DNA of 64,000 nucleotides from Pseudanabaena frigida (GTDB taxonomy: Bacteria; Cyanobacteriota; Cyanobacteriia; Pseudanabaenales; Pseudanabaenaceae): the NCBI GenBank assembly GCA_003242085.1, contig QBML01000002.1:62001-126000 (forward strand). Direction: 5' to 3'. Shown piece by piece: positions 1-9,363 of this stretch. The notes under the pieces were generated by a model. The model was given only the letters and a program-made list of their open reading frames with translations. It searched no databases and was not told the DNA's origin. The number at the start of each line of letters is the position of its first letter. Position 1 is the stretch's first letter. Position numbers and translations under genes: made by a program.

Positions 1-574
<574 letters not shown>

Positions 575-712
575 TTACCAGTTATCAGCGATCGATTTGT
601 TTTTAATATTTGGGGGATTAGCTATTAGCATTTAGCCGATAGCTTTTTGGTGATTGGATCAGTAATGCGTAATTCGTAATTTCTAATTACCTTACCTTTT
701 ACATTTTTCCTT

Positions 713-1270
713 CTAAACGCCAGCAGTAAGGCTGCTCTTCAAACGACGTAACTGTCCACGAATGCTGGCATCTACGACTTGAGAACCAACTTTAATGATT
801 ACACCACCAATTAGTTCAGGATTGACAGTTACGTCAAGTTCGACACTCTTAGACTTTGTCATCGCTTTGACGCGATCGCGAATGCTATCTTCTTGTGATC
901 TGCTTAATTTCAGAGCAGTTGTGATTTCGGCAAGAGCAACTTCATCAATCACACGCAAAAGCGCTTGAAACTGTTTAACAATCTCACTTAAGAAGGCAAT
1001 ACGTTTGCGATCGACTAACAGAAGTAAAAAGCTTTTGGTTACAGTATTAACTTGAGGACCAAATACACTTTCAACAACTCCTTTTTTGACATTTGCGCCA
1101 ATTAGGGGACTAGCAAAAAGTTGTCTTAAATCAGCTGAATCGCTAAGTGTGTTACCAATTAAGCGCACATCTTTGGCGATCACGTCTAAATTATTTTGCT
1201 CTTGAGCTAAGGACATCAAAGCCTCAGCATAGGGAGCAACTACTGCTTGACTAACAGAACTAGATTTCAT
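713..1270 (-). CDS. atpH: ATP synthase F1 subunit delta
   Basis: Delta subunit (185 aa, normal length), which joins the peripheral stalk to the top of the F1 head. The N-terminal helical domain includes VVAPYAEALMSLAQEQNNLD, and the C-terminal half carries the family signature GGVIIKVGSQVVDASIRGQL. It sits 8 bp downstream of atpF and upstream of atpA, so it is co-transcribed. The cyanobacterial gene name atpH (or atpD in other systems) is used for this subunit. Nothing unusual is visible. Confidence 0.96.
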   Translation of the reverse strand: MKSSSVSQAVVAPYAEALMSLAQEQNNLDVIAKDVRLIGNTLSDSADLRQLFASPLIGANVKKGVVESVFGPQVNTVTKSFLLLLVDRKRIAFLSEIVKQFQALLRVIDEVALAEITTALKLSRSQEDSIRDRVKAMTKSKSVELDVTVNPELIGGVIIKVGSQVVDASIRGQLRRLKSSLTAGV

Positions 1271-1278
1271 GTTTTCTC

Positions 1279-1812
1279 CTAGTCAGAACTCAAAAGGGCA
1301 ATACTACGGTCGATCAACTCGACTTGAGTGGATTCACTCAAACCGCGATCGAAATAAGACTGCACGCTAGCAAGGGCTTTTTCAGCGACTTGTTGGCGCA
1401 ATTGCACGATTACGCGCTCTTGCTCTGTAGCAATCTCTTGATCGGCAGCCTCACGCAAACGCGCAATGTCTGCGTCAACCGTTGCCAAAATCACATCAGC
1501 CGCATGTTTTGCATCAGCTTCTGCTTGTTTACGCAAGTTATCTGACTCAGTTTTGGCTTGAGCTAGCTTTTCTTGCTGTAATGCCAGTTTTGCTGCTGCA
1601 TCTTTTTGGCGCTTTTCTGCATCAGCGATCGCGGATTGGATAGATTCCAAACGCGCTGAGAGAATTTTGCCTAAGAAACCGCGACCTGCGTAGATCAAAA
1701 GACCGATAACGATTACTAAGTTAATCAGGTTAGTTTCCAGAATATCGGAGTTAATCCCGAATCCTGAATGTTCGCCTGCTTCACTAGCAAGTAAGACGAA
1801 ATTTCTAATCAT
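1279..1812 (-). CDS. atpF: ATP synthase F0 subunit b
   Basis: Subunit b (177 aa) of the peripheral stator stalk. It has one N-terminal membrane helix (about residues 25-45, NLINLVIVIGLLIYAGRGFL) followed by a long charged coiled coil rich in Ala, Glu, Lys and Gln. Cyanobacteria carry two related stalk subunits, b and b'; this is the longer b form, placed directly after b' (atpG) as expected. The F0 part lies in the thylakoid membrane, and the coiled coil reaches delta on top of F1. Confidence 0.96.
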   Translation of the reverse strand: MIRNFVLLASEAGEHSGFGINSDILETNLINLVIVIGLLIYAGRGFLGKILSARLESIQSAIADAEKRQKDAAAKLALQQEKLAQAKTESDNLRKQAEADAKHAADVILATVDADIARLREAADQEIATEQERVIVQLRQQVAEKALASVQSYFDRGLSESTQVELIDRSIALLSSD

Positions 1813-1877
1813 AAACGTTACTTCTATTACTCAATATCGGCAAGAAGCCAGACAAGAACTATGTAGGACTATAAAAA

Positions 1878-2375
1878 CTAGGATCTTACTAAGTTACCTA
1901 ATAGCTTTTCTAGAACTTGGCGACTGAGTGATTCCACTTCTGCGTCCAGCGATGCTGTAGCATCTTGTTTTTGCTTTTCAATTTCGGCTTTAGCACTAGC
2001 AACTTTTGCTTGCGCCTCGGCTATGGCGGCATCAATACGTTCTTTACGAATCTTATTTGCATCCGCTTGAGCAGTAGTCAAAATGCTTTGAGTTGCCTTA
2101 CGGGCAGCAGATAACTCTTGCTCATACTGTGTTACAACTAACTCTGCTTTTTCAAGCTGCTCTTTTGCTCCAACAATTTGATCTCTAACATAGTCATCAC
2201 GACCGTCGATCGCTTTAGTCAGAGGCTTAAAGAAAATAACGTTGAGAAGCGCCACAAAAACAACAAACTGCACCGCCATAATTGGAAGTGTGGCATTGAT
2301 ATCAAACAAGCCGCCTTTATGTTCTACTGCTTCCGCAGCAACGAGAACAGTTGAAAAAAGGTTCCAAATTGTCAT
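1878..2375 (-). CDS. atpG: ATP synthase F0 subunit b'
   Basis: Subunit b' (165 aa), the second stalk subunit typical of photosynthetic ATP synthases; it pairs with b to form the stator. One membrane helix (LPIMAVQFVVFVALLNVIFF) is followed by a long alpha-helical region with heptad-like spacing. It lies between atpE and atpF in the operon. The name atpG is used here in the cyanobacterial sense (b'), not for the gamma subunit. Confidence 0.95.
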   Translation of the reverse strand: MTIWNLFSTVLVAAEAVEHKGGLFDINATLPIMAVQFVVFVALLNVIFFKPLTKAIDGRDDYVRDQIVGAKEQLEKAELVVTQYEQELSAARKATQSILTTAQADANKIRKERIDAAIAEAQAKVASAKAEIEKQKQDATASLDAEVESLSRQVLEKLLGNLVRS

Positions 2376-2498
2376 AGGTTATGTTGCTGAAATAGCACTC
2401 TTTTCGGTGCTATTACTAAAGTGCAATTACTGGTGATTTGTATAGAATGGAACAAGGGGCTTAAGCCCCTTGTCTCTGTCTCACAGAATCAGGAATGC

Positions 2499-2762
<264 letters not shown>

Positions 2763-2822
2763 TTAGATTATTTTTAATTGGTTTACATGTATAGGAAGTA
2801 AACTTCCCAGAATCAACTGAGC

Positions 2823-3596
2823 TTAATGCTCATGGCCTTCATCACCATGTCCTTCCATCGCCTCACCAATGTATGACGCTGCCAAGGTCGAAAAAATCAA
2901 TGCTTGGATGGCACTGGTAAATAGTCCCAGAATCATCAATGGCAGAGGTACAAACAAAGGTACGAGGAGAACCATGACCCCCACAACTAGCTCATCCGCG
3001 AGGATGTTTCCGAAAAGACGGAAGCTTAGCGAAAGGGGCTTTGTGAAATCTTCAAGAACCCATAAAGGAAGGAGAAAGGGAGAGGCTTGGATATATCTAG
3101 TGAAGTATTCCAAACCGCGCTTGCTCAATCCAGCATAGAAATAGGCTAAGGAGACTAATAATGCTAGGGCGATCGTGGTATTGATGTCACTTGTCGGGGC
3201 AGCAAGTTCGCCCTCTGGCAATTCGATCAATTTCCAAGGAACTAGCGCTCCTAACCAGTTCGATACGAAGATAAACAAGAATAGACTACCAACAAATGGT
3301 ACCCATTCTCTGTAGTGCTTTTCGCCAATCTGGTCTTTAGCGATGCCCTGAACGTATTCCAGAGCATATTCCATGAAATTTTGAAACCCTGCGGGAACCC
3401 TTTGGTCAGCTTTAGCGGTGCTAGATCCGATAAGCGCAGCAACGAGTACTGCTCCCATGACAATCCAGCTCACGATTAAAACTTGACCATGTACCGCTAG
3501 ATTACCGAACTGCCAATAAAAGTGCTTGCCCACTTCTAGTGCGGCAATACTGGTTTGGTGACTAATTGAATAGCCAAAAGATACTGGATCGATCAT
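2823..3596 (-). CDS. atpB: ATP synthase F0 subunit a
   Basis: Subunit a (257 aa), the membrane stator that forms the two proton half-channels against the c ring. Several hydrophobic helices are visible. The conserved helix with the essential arginine is in the segment [20 protein letters not shown], where the Arg precedes LFGNILADE. The C-terminal tail is His-rich (GHGDEGHEH). The gene follows atp1 and precedes atpE, as in other cyanobacteria. It is named atpB by operon convention (also called atpI in chloroplasts). Confidence 0.96.
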   Translation of the reverse strand: MIDPVSFGYSISHQTSIAALEVGKHFYWQFGNLAVHGQVLIVSWIVMGAVLVAALIGSSTAKADQRVPAGFQNFMEYALEYVQGIAKDQIGEKHYREWVPFVGSLFLFIFVSNWLGALVPWKLIELPEGELAAPTSDINTTIALALLVSLAYFYAGLSKRGLEYFTRYIQASPFLLPLWVLEDFTKPLSLSFRLFGNILADELVVGVMVLLVPLFVPLPLMILGLFTSAIQALIFSTLAASYIGEAMEGHGDEGHEH

Positions 3597-3651
3597 GTTC
3601 GATATGTTACAACCTGTAGAAGGTCAAATCAGTAAGAATGGAACCCATCAC

Positions 3652-4074
3652 TCAAGCTTTGCTCAAATCTTGAGCAACAATCACTAAAACAGCGACTTTA
3701 TAGGTCATAAAGCCGAGGAATGCAGGCAAAACTTCTAGTTGATCGGATTTAGCGGCGATCGCAATCAGAAGCACGAATAGTCCAAGTCGAGAGAAACCGA
3801 GACGGCTAGACTTTGTGCCCAATTGGTCTACGCTCTTGGTCAGCATTCTGAAATAAACAGAGCCAACTAGTGCCCCTAAAGCATAGCTGAGAGCTATTTT
3901 CCATCCGTACGACAACCAGACCGCTAAGCCAATAAAGACTCCAGAGGCAAGGGTTAGTACTAACAGCTTAAATTTGAGTCGGTTGTACTCTTCCATGCCA
4001 TCATCAACTGATGTGGACGAAGATTCTACAATCGTCTGGGGCGCTGCACTGCTTTTTGCGGGAATAATCTTCAC
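3652..4074 (-). CDS. atp1: ATP synthase operon protein Atp1 (UncI-like)
   Basis: A 140-aa membrane protein encoded first in the atp operon, 55 bp before subunit a. Four hydrophobic segments can be seen from about residue 33 onward (LKFKLLVLTLASGVFIGLAV, then IALSYALGALVGSVYF, and two more), after a polar N-terminus. Position, size and topology match the cyanobacterial Atp1/UncI family, which helps assemble the c ring or load cations in other bacteria. It is not a catalytic subunit. The operon promoter should lie in the 350 bp upstream. Confidence 0.85.
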   Translation of the reverse strand: MKIIPAKSSAAPQTIVESSSTSVDDGMEEYNRLKFKLLVLTLASGVFIGLAVWLSYGWKIALSYALGALVGSVYFRMLTKSVDQLGTKSSRLGFSRLGLFVLLIAIAAKSDQLEVLPAFLGFMTYKVAVLVIVAQDLSKA

Positions 4075-4421
4075 TGTTGATTTTTAGCGAGAATTGCTGA
4101 TTATTTGAGTGAAGAACAAGTACTTGAGATAGTACTGAAAATGGGTGTCCAAAAACTTGGATGTAGCTGCCTACACCGTTGCTAAGCATATCACGCAAGA
4201 TGTCACATTTGCTTTACAAGTCTCAGACAAATAAGTACTGAAAGCATCTAACTAGCCTCCGATACTTTCTAGCAGAAACTTTTTATAGGTATTTCGTCTA
4301 TGGTGGAGTGTTAACATAACAAAAAGTTTTAGAGCAATGCTTAAACTTTTTTTAAAGTTAAAAAAGCTAAGCATTCTTCCAAAATTCATTATTTTTTGTG
4401 AGCATCCAGAATTTGCAACCT
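4075..4421. other. Divergent intergenic region before the atp operon
   Basis: About 350 bp separate the start of atp1 (minus strand) from the next gene (plus strand). The stretch must hold promoters in both directions. It is AT-rich near 4310-4395. I see no convincing gene, hairpin or tRNA in it, and no single promoter I can place with confidence. Confidence 0.5.
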
Positions 4422-5030
4422 ATGTCCACATCTTTCGCTAAGCCTCGCCCGTTTCAGATTGCTTTGCAAGCCGCAGTCTTGTCTCTTATCTCCTCTGCTG
4501 CTTTACTGCCGCTAGGGGCGATCGCGCAAAATGCTTCAACCCAGAAGCCTCAATCTCAGCCCACTCCCCAAGCTCAGCCTATTGAGCCTACTAAGCCAAA
4601 TTCTCTTGAGAGTAGCGTGTTTAGTATTTCAGGTGGTCAGCGATTGATGTCGGAGTCAATGGCAGCAATTAGTCAGCAGAATTACGATCAAGCTGTAACT
4701 AAGTTGCAAGATGCCCGCCAAGTTTTTAACCAGTTATCAAATTTTTATCAAGAGTTGACGACGAGCTTTGCAGGAATTGACAATCGCATTTCTGATAGTC
4801 ATCGTCGTAAGGCTTTGCAAACAGCGCAGTTGCGTGACGAGGCTACTTATCAACTTGCAGTTGTCTATCGAGCCAAAAACCAACCTGAATTAGCTGTGCC
4901 TTTGTTAATCCAGTTGATTCGTAGTCAAGCGCCAACTCGCGATTTGGGCTCACAAGCTTATCAGCAGTTGTTTGAGCTAGGTTTTGTGGATGCACAGTTT
5001 GTGCGCCCTAATGCTTCTGCTCCGAAGTAA
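4422..5030 (+). CDS. Exported helical-repeat protein, function unknown
   Basis: A 202-aa protein with a signal-peptide-like start (QIALQAAVLSLISSAALLPL, then AIAQ). A Gln/Pro-rich linker follows, then an all-helical region from about residue 65 to the end (for example SQQNYDQAVTKLQDARQVF and QPELAVPLLIQLIRSQ) that looks like TPR-type pairs of helices. A GTG codon at 4398 would add eight residues; I prefer the ATG at 4422 because it places a basic stretch directly before the hydrophobic core. It is probably periplasmic or lumenal. I do not recognise a named family, and no partner gene is visible. Confidence 0.75.
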   Translation: MSTSFAKPRPFQIALQAAVLSLISSAALLPLGAIAQNASTQKPQSQPTPQAQPIEPTKPNSLESSVFSISGGQRLMSESMAAISQQNYDQAVTKLQDARQVFNQLSNFYQELTTSFAGIDNRISDSHRRKALQTAQLRDEATYQLAVVYRAKNQPELAVPLLIQLIRSQAPTRDLGSQAYQQLFELGFVDAQFVRPNASAPK

Positions 5031-5046
5031 TTTCTGGACTAATCCC

Positions 5047-5124
5047 AAAAGAGTGTTAGTGGCGTAGAGCGACGCTAACACTCTTTTGCTATAAAAAATC
5101 TCGCTAAGCAAGGATTTTTTATAG
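5047..5124. terminator. Two adjacent hairpins between convergent genes
   Basis: The first hairpin pairs AAAAGAGTGTTAG with CTAACACTCTTTT (5047-5087, with a bulge). The second pairs CTATAAAAAATC (5089-5100) with GATTTTTTATAG (5113-5124) and overlaps the last codons of the subtilase-like gene. They sit between convergent genes and probably act as a bidirectional terminator. Confidence 0.7.
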
Positions 5125-6804
5125 TGATTTTGCCCACCAAGCAAGTCCATAGCGCTGACTTGGCGAACTTACTTGTGGCGATTTAAAGACAACTCTAAGT
5201 TTATATTTTCCAGTAGCAGGAATTTTCATAAAAATATGCTGCAGGTTATCAATTTGACTAATAGACGACCAAACGCTTTGAGAAATGTCAGTATCTTGCG
5301 ATCGCATTAAATAAAGCTCAATCCTATTAAACCCTTCATCAGTAAAGCTTTCGCCAATATCAAATAATCCATTACCATTTTTGTCATTTAGTTTGACTTG
5401 ACGATCCCAAGTTAAGGTAGCAGAGATAAAGCTATCGGCTTCGAGAGGATTAGCAAAAATATAGTCTTGATACTTATCGACTTCAACAATATTTGTATCC
5501 CAACCGATCGCTTTGACAGTTGCTGAAATATTACCAGTGCCGTTAACTGGAGATTGTTGTCCTCCTTTGTATTGCAGAAAAGCACGATAGGCATTGAGTT
5601 GTCCTGCACCCAGATTGATGCTGAGGGGAATTGAGCGATTGGCATAGGCTTCGGTATCGATCCAAGTCTTACCGAAAGCATCAAGAATAGTTTTGGACAT
5701 GCCAAGGATTTTGCCATCACCAGCATCTTGGATTTTATCGGCAGAATTAATTAGGACGGCTTTGATGGCTTCATGGCGACGCGCATCAATACTCCATTCT
5801 CCCGATTCGATCTGACGATTGGCATATTCATGCAATAAGGCGATCGTGCCAACAACATGGGGAGCTGCAAAACTAGAACCATTGGCATTTTTGAACTTAC
5901 TTTGTAGGGTAGGTAGCTTGAGATTATTTCCAGGGGCTAGCAAGGCAAGCGATCGCCTGCCATCGACTGGACTTTCTACGCCTGCCGTCCATTTGCCATC
6001 TTTATTGAGATCGCTAAAGACTTCACCTCGATCGTATTTGCCATTATTGTTGCGATCGATAAATGGCTCATCGATGAGGTTGCCGCGATCGAGTTGGCGG
6101 TATATGCCATCGACTTCACGAGTAAATCCAACTGTAAACCCGTTATAAAGATCTGTGGGAATTGGTATTCCGCCTTTGCCTTGGTTACCCGCAACAATAG
6201 GTAATGTGTTGTAGGTAGTGGCAATCCAATCGACACAAAGTGTGAGTAATGCATCGCCATCAAGCTTGGCATTGGGGCGAGGATCTTCGCTGAGGAGTTC
6301 GCCAAAGCTAAAATTAATGGCACGTACCGTACCGTTATATTGTCGAGCAATATGTTGTGAAGCAATACATGCCTCTGGCTGCCCATCTTGGCGGCGTTGA
6401 GAATAGGCGGATGAGAGTAGTTTGGCATTTGGAGCGATGCCACGCCGAATTTTATCTTGACTGATAATCACTGCTGCTACTTGGGCAGAGTGATCGTCTA
6501 AATTTTTATTGGGGATAGCTTGGCGATCGCGAAAAAAAACTTCATAGGGTTGGACGATCGCGCGATCGATTTGTAAAAGCTTGTTAGAAATTTTATCTAC
6601 GGCGAAGCGGCTAGGACGACTCAGCTCGACTTGCCCGATGAAAACATCTTTACCTGTCAGGTTGTAGGGAGGTTTTTGTAAGGTGCGTGCATCTATGCCT
6701 TGGCGATCGGCTGACTTTTCTAATGCCCAACCTGTGGGGCTAGTAGCCATACCTGTAGAAATACTGAGCAAAATCCAACCGACAAACCACCCTAACCTTC
6801 TCAT
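5119..6804 (-). CDS. Exported subtilase-fold (S8) protein with calcium-loop inserts
   Basis: A 561-aa protein with a signal peptide (MRRLGWFVGWILLSISTGMA) and a peptidase S8 fold. The catalytic His lies in DDHSAQVAAVI (about H105), the oxyanion Asn in PIVAGNQG (about N207) and the nucleophile Ser in NGSSFAAPHV (about S311). The strand that normally carries the catalytic Asp reads VFIGQVELSRP, with Glu where Asp is expected. Between Asn and Ser there are Asp/Asn-rich loops (DRNNNGKYDRGE and DLNKDGKW) like EF-hand or dockerin calcium sites; a third (DKNGNGLFDIGE) is in the C-terminal beta domain. An upstream ATG at 6846 adds 14 residues but would bury the signal peptide. It may be an active protease with a variant triad or an inactive homologue. 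Confidence 0.85.
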   Translation of the reverse strand: MRRLGWFVGWILLSISTGMATSPTGWALEKSADRQGIDARTLQKPPYNLTGKDVFIGQVELSRPSRFAVDKISNKLLQIDRAIVQPYEVFFRDRQAIPNKNLDDHSAQVAAVIISQDKIRRGIAPNAKLLSSAYSQRRQDGQPEACIASQHIARQYNGTVRAINFSFGELLSEDPRPNAKLDGDALLTLCVDWIATTYNTLPIVAGNQGKGGIPIPTDLYNGFTVGFTREVDGIYRQLDRGNLIDEPFIDRNNNGKYDRGEVFSDLNKDGKWTAGVESPVDGRRSLALLAPGNNLKLPTLQSKFKNANGSSFAAPHVVGTIALLHEYANRQIESGEWSIDARRHEAIKAVLINSADKIQDAGDGKILGMSKTILDAFGKTWIDTEAYANRSIPLSINLGAGQLNAYRAFLQYKGGQQSPVNGTGNISATVKAIGWDTNIVEVDKYQDYIFANPLEADSFISATLTWDRQVKLNDKNGNGLFDIGESFTDEGFNRIELYLMRSQDTDISQSVWSSISQIDNLQHIFMKIPATGKYKLRVVFKSPQVSSPSQRYGLAWWAKSL

Positions 6805-7028
6805 TTTTATTTCCGTTTTTTGTCTATAGGACTTTGCACCGCACATTTACTAGGATAATCAAAAAATTCTAAACTTTTTACAATTTGACTCATGCGTTTC
6901 CAGTCAATTTGTCAAGATTAGGAAAAAACTCTCGCTTATCCAATTGCATAACTTAAGTATTTGACACCTCGCAATAGTCAGTAACTAAGTATCCATACCA
7001 CAAATAAATCGTCAAGCCGAGAAAAATA

Positions 7029-7138
7029 TTAGAGAACTGACAATTCTACTTTTTTCTTGTCAAGCAGAATTTGGAGGCGATCGCCTAGTTCATAGGCAAA
7101 TTTAAAGAGTATGAGATTGTTGAGTTGCTGAATCCTCA
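7029..7138 (-). pseudogene. Truncated remnant of a small helical-protein gene
   Basis: Reading the minus strand in one frame gives a peptide beginning RIQQLNNLILFKFAYELGD and continuing to a stop at 7029. It matches the middle of the decayed gene at 8994-9234 (RIQQINHLTLFKLTDELGD). The DNA from 7073 to 7135 matches 9126-9188 at 55 of 63 positions. The start and the normal C-terminus are missing here, so this is a fragment. The two copies bracket the ATPase/DUF4276 gene pair. The rest of the 6805-7207 gap shows no other gene. Confidence 0.7.
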
Positions 7139-7207
7139 AAATAAGCTGAACGAGATACACTTAGAAACATCCCCATCCCGCACAAAGAATCTGGCTGACT
7201 ACTTGTT

Positions 7208-8392
7208 ATGAGTAAATTTGAAAGAATATCTATTAAAGGGTTTCGCCGACTGCAACAAGTCGATCTAAAAATGCGAGATCTTGTAGTGATGATTGGTGCA
7301 AATGGCTCAGGTAAGACATCCTTTTTAGATGCTATGTCAATGTTAGCGGCTTCAGCAAGTGGGAAGTTACATGAGTCATTACAAAGCAAAGGTGGGTTAA
7401 ATGAAATTTTGACTAGGGGGCGATCGGAAAAACTGCAAATAGGAATATTGGCAAAGGCATTAGATCAAGAAGATCTAACATACAGTCTAGCTATAGCTCC
7501 TAAAGGTTTAGCCTATGAAATCAGGCTAGAACATTTAACTAAACAACCAATTTCTGCAACTGAGAAAGTTAGTCATCTTTTCCCAATGATTGGAGACAAT
7601 CTTATTTCCAAAAGATACATTGAGTCTTATGGTTTAGGCATTAAATATTTTCGAGAAGATGATGCTATTTTAAGTCCTAATTGGGAATATAACTATCTGG
7701 AAACTTCTCTTTCTCAAGTTCCTAAAATGTATCAAGAACCTGAGAACTTGCGAAAAAGTCTTGCTTCTTGTACTTATTATGGAGCGCTTGATGTTTCAGG
7801 GACAAGCCCAATTCGTCTACCTCAAGCAATGCGACCAGCGAAATTACCAGGGGTAAGAGGTGAGGATTTGGTTTCTTGTCTCTACGATTTGCGAGAAAGC
7901 GATCGCGATCGCTTTGAAATGGTTGAGAGCATTATTTCTGCTGCATTTCCAGATTTTGAGCGTTTAAATTTTCCTCCAGTTGCTGCGGGAACTATTTCTA
8001 TGACTTGGAAAGATAGAAATTTTTCGCAGCCTATATATGTACATGAGCTATCAGAGGGAACGCTGCGATTCCTTTGGTTGGTAGCACTGTTGCAAAGCCA
8101 AAGTTTGTCAACAATTACACTCTTAGATGAACCTGAAGTTAGTTTACATCCAGAACTTTTAAGACATTTAGTTTACTTAATGCGCGAGGCTTCTAAGCAT
8201 ACGCAGTTAATCGTAGCGACTCACTCAGATCGCCTTATCCGATTTCTTGCTCCCCATGAGGTTCTGATTTGCGATATCGAAGAGGGAGAAGCTAAAATGA
8301 CATGGGCTGATACGCTCGATTTGGATAAATGGTTAGAGGACTACAGCCTCGATCAACTTTGGGCTATGAATGTAATGGGTGGTCGTCCATGA
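7208..8392 (+). CDS. AAA-family ATPase of an OLD/ABC-like two-gene system
   Basis: A 394-aa P-loop ATPase of the RecF/SMC/ABC type (AAA_21-like). Walker A is MIGANGSGKTSFLDAMS (about residues 29-45). Walker B is TITLLDEPEVSLHPELLRHL, followed by the His switch region LIVATHSDRLIRF. An ABC-type signature (YVHELSEGTLRFLWL) precedes Walker B. The C-terminus ends in a WAMNVMGGRP-like tail commonly seen before a DUF4276 partner. Its stop overlaps the ATG of the next gene (ATGA), so the two are translationally coupled. Such ATPase/TOPRIM-type pairs resemble the OLD, RloAB and PARIS defence modules; a role in phage defence is inference from architecture and neighbourhood. Confidence 0.9.
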   Translation: MSKFERISIKGFRRLQQVDLKMRDLVVMIGANGSGKTSFLDAMSMLAASASGKLHESLQSKGGLNEILTRGRSEKLQIGILAKALDQEDLTYSLAIAPKGLAYEIRLEHLTKQPISATEKVSHLFPMIGDNLISKRYIESYGLGIKYFREDDAILSPNWEYNYLETSLSQVPKMYQEPENLRKSLASCTYYGALDVSGTSPIRLPQAMRPAKLPGVRGEDLVSCLYDLRESDRDRFEMVESIISAAFPDFERLNFPPVAAGTISMTWKDRNFSQPIYVHELSEGTLRFLWLVALLQSQSLSTITLLDEPEVSLHPELLRHLVYLMREASKHTQLIVATHSDRLIRFLAPHEVLICDIEEGEAKMTWADTLDLDKWLEDYSLDQLWAMNVMGGRP

Positions 8393-8997
8393 AAATTGCA
8401 ATTTTAGTTGAAGGGGCTACTGAATCAGCTTTTAAAGAGAAGTTACATGAGTTTCTAAAACAATATCTAGCGCAAAATATGCCGAGATTAAAATTTATCC
8501 CGCAGGATGGGAGAATTCCAAAGGAAGATAAGTTAAAGCGGATTGTGGAAAATTTATTGAGTGGAAAGGATGCCTATGATGCTGTAATTGCTTTGACGGA
8601 TGTATATACGGGGTCAAGAGATTTTGTAGATGCGGCGGATGCTAAAGCAAAAATGACTGCATGGGTTGGCAACAATCCGAAGTTCTATCCACATACTGCT
8701 TGTCACGATTTTGAGGCATGGTTACTTCCCTATTGGGCAACAATCCAAAAGATCGCTAAACATAACCGTTCTGTACCCAGTGGCGCACCAGAGAAGGTAA
8801 ATCACAATAAACCGCCTTCTTACTGGATCAAGGAGATTTTTAAATTTGGGGATTGCAAAAGAGACTATAGCAAGATTATTGATGGCAAAGCTATTCTCAA
8901 AAATCAAGATCTGATGATTGCGATTCAAGCCTGCCCAGAGCTAAAGGCTTTTGTAAATCGAATTATTGTTTTGTGTGGTGGTGAGGAAATTACCTAA
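8389..8997 (+). CDS. DUF4276 family protein (TOPRIM-like partner of the ATPase)
   Basis: A 202-aa protein starting at the ATG at 8389 that overlaps the ATPase stop codon by four bases; a longer reading from 8329 would lie inside the ATPase gene and is unlikely. The start MKIAILVEGATESAFKEKL carries the EG-x-TE motif of DUF4276/OLD-type TOPRIM domains. ALTDVYTG is a likely second acidic site, and CHDFEAWLLPYW is a strongly conserved DUF4276 feature. In related two-gene systems the TOPRIM-like protein is the nuclease effector released or activated by the ATPase. Activity is not shown by the sequence, but the family and pairing are clear. Confidence 0.85.
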   Translation: MKIAILVEGATESAFKEKLHEFLKQYLAQNMPRLKFIPQDGRIPKEDKLKRIVENLLSGKDAYDAVIALTDVYTGSRDFVDAADAKAKMTAWVGNNPKFYPHTACHDFEAWLLPYWATIQKIAKHNRSVPSGAPEKVNHNKPPSYWIKEIFKFGDCKRDYSKIIDGKAILKNQDLMIAIQACPELKAFVNRIIVLCGGEEIT

Positions 8998-9234
8998 GAG
9001 CTATAAAATTTGGAGGCGATCGCCCCATTAACACAACTAAAAATCTCGTCTAATTCAGCGATCGCTTCTAGCTCAATATTTTCTGTAGCCGTAAGTGCAT
9101 CTGCTTTTTCTTGCGAGCAGGGTTTGGATGCGATCGCCTAGTTCATCGGTAAGTTTAAAGAGTGTGAGATGGTTGATTTGCTGGATCCGCATTCCTTTGG
9201 GGAGAAGGGATGATAGTTTTAGCAATGTATTCAT
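8994..9234 (-). pseudogene. Frameshifted small helical-protein gene
   Basis: From an ATG whose complement is at 9232-9234 the minus strand reads MNTLLKLSSLLPKGMRIQQI and on to DELGDRIQTLL, then runs into a stop. Shifting the frame by one base near 9115-9120 restores a coherent continuation (QEKADALTATENIELEAIAE, then LDEIFSCVNGAIAS) to a stop at 8994. The interval is 241 bases, one more than 80 codons, which fits a single-base insertion. The product resembles small cyanobacterial helical proteins of the kind encoded beside HNH nucleases, like the gene at 10586. Its tail overlaps the end of the DUF4276 gene by four bases on the opposite strand. Confidence 0.7.
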
Positions 9235-9363
9235 GGCGTTTTTTACAAGGTTGCTATTTAGATTTTAACTTTCTTCTTTCTGTGCGGGTAAGCAAATATT
9301 TCAGAGATTTATTTTGTTTGCTTGTATTATTGTTTAGTTATTTTTTCCATTAAAAGCCTAGAA

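Noticed and set aside
5976-6443. A 155-codon frame on the minus strand inside the subtilase-like gene
   Set aside because: It lies in a different frame of a clear gene with signal peptide and catalytic motifs, and its residue pattern is not protein-like.
8329-8388. A longer start for the DUF4276 protein inside the ATPase gene
   Set aside because: The ATG at 8389 with four-base overlap starts exactly at the conserved family N-terminus.
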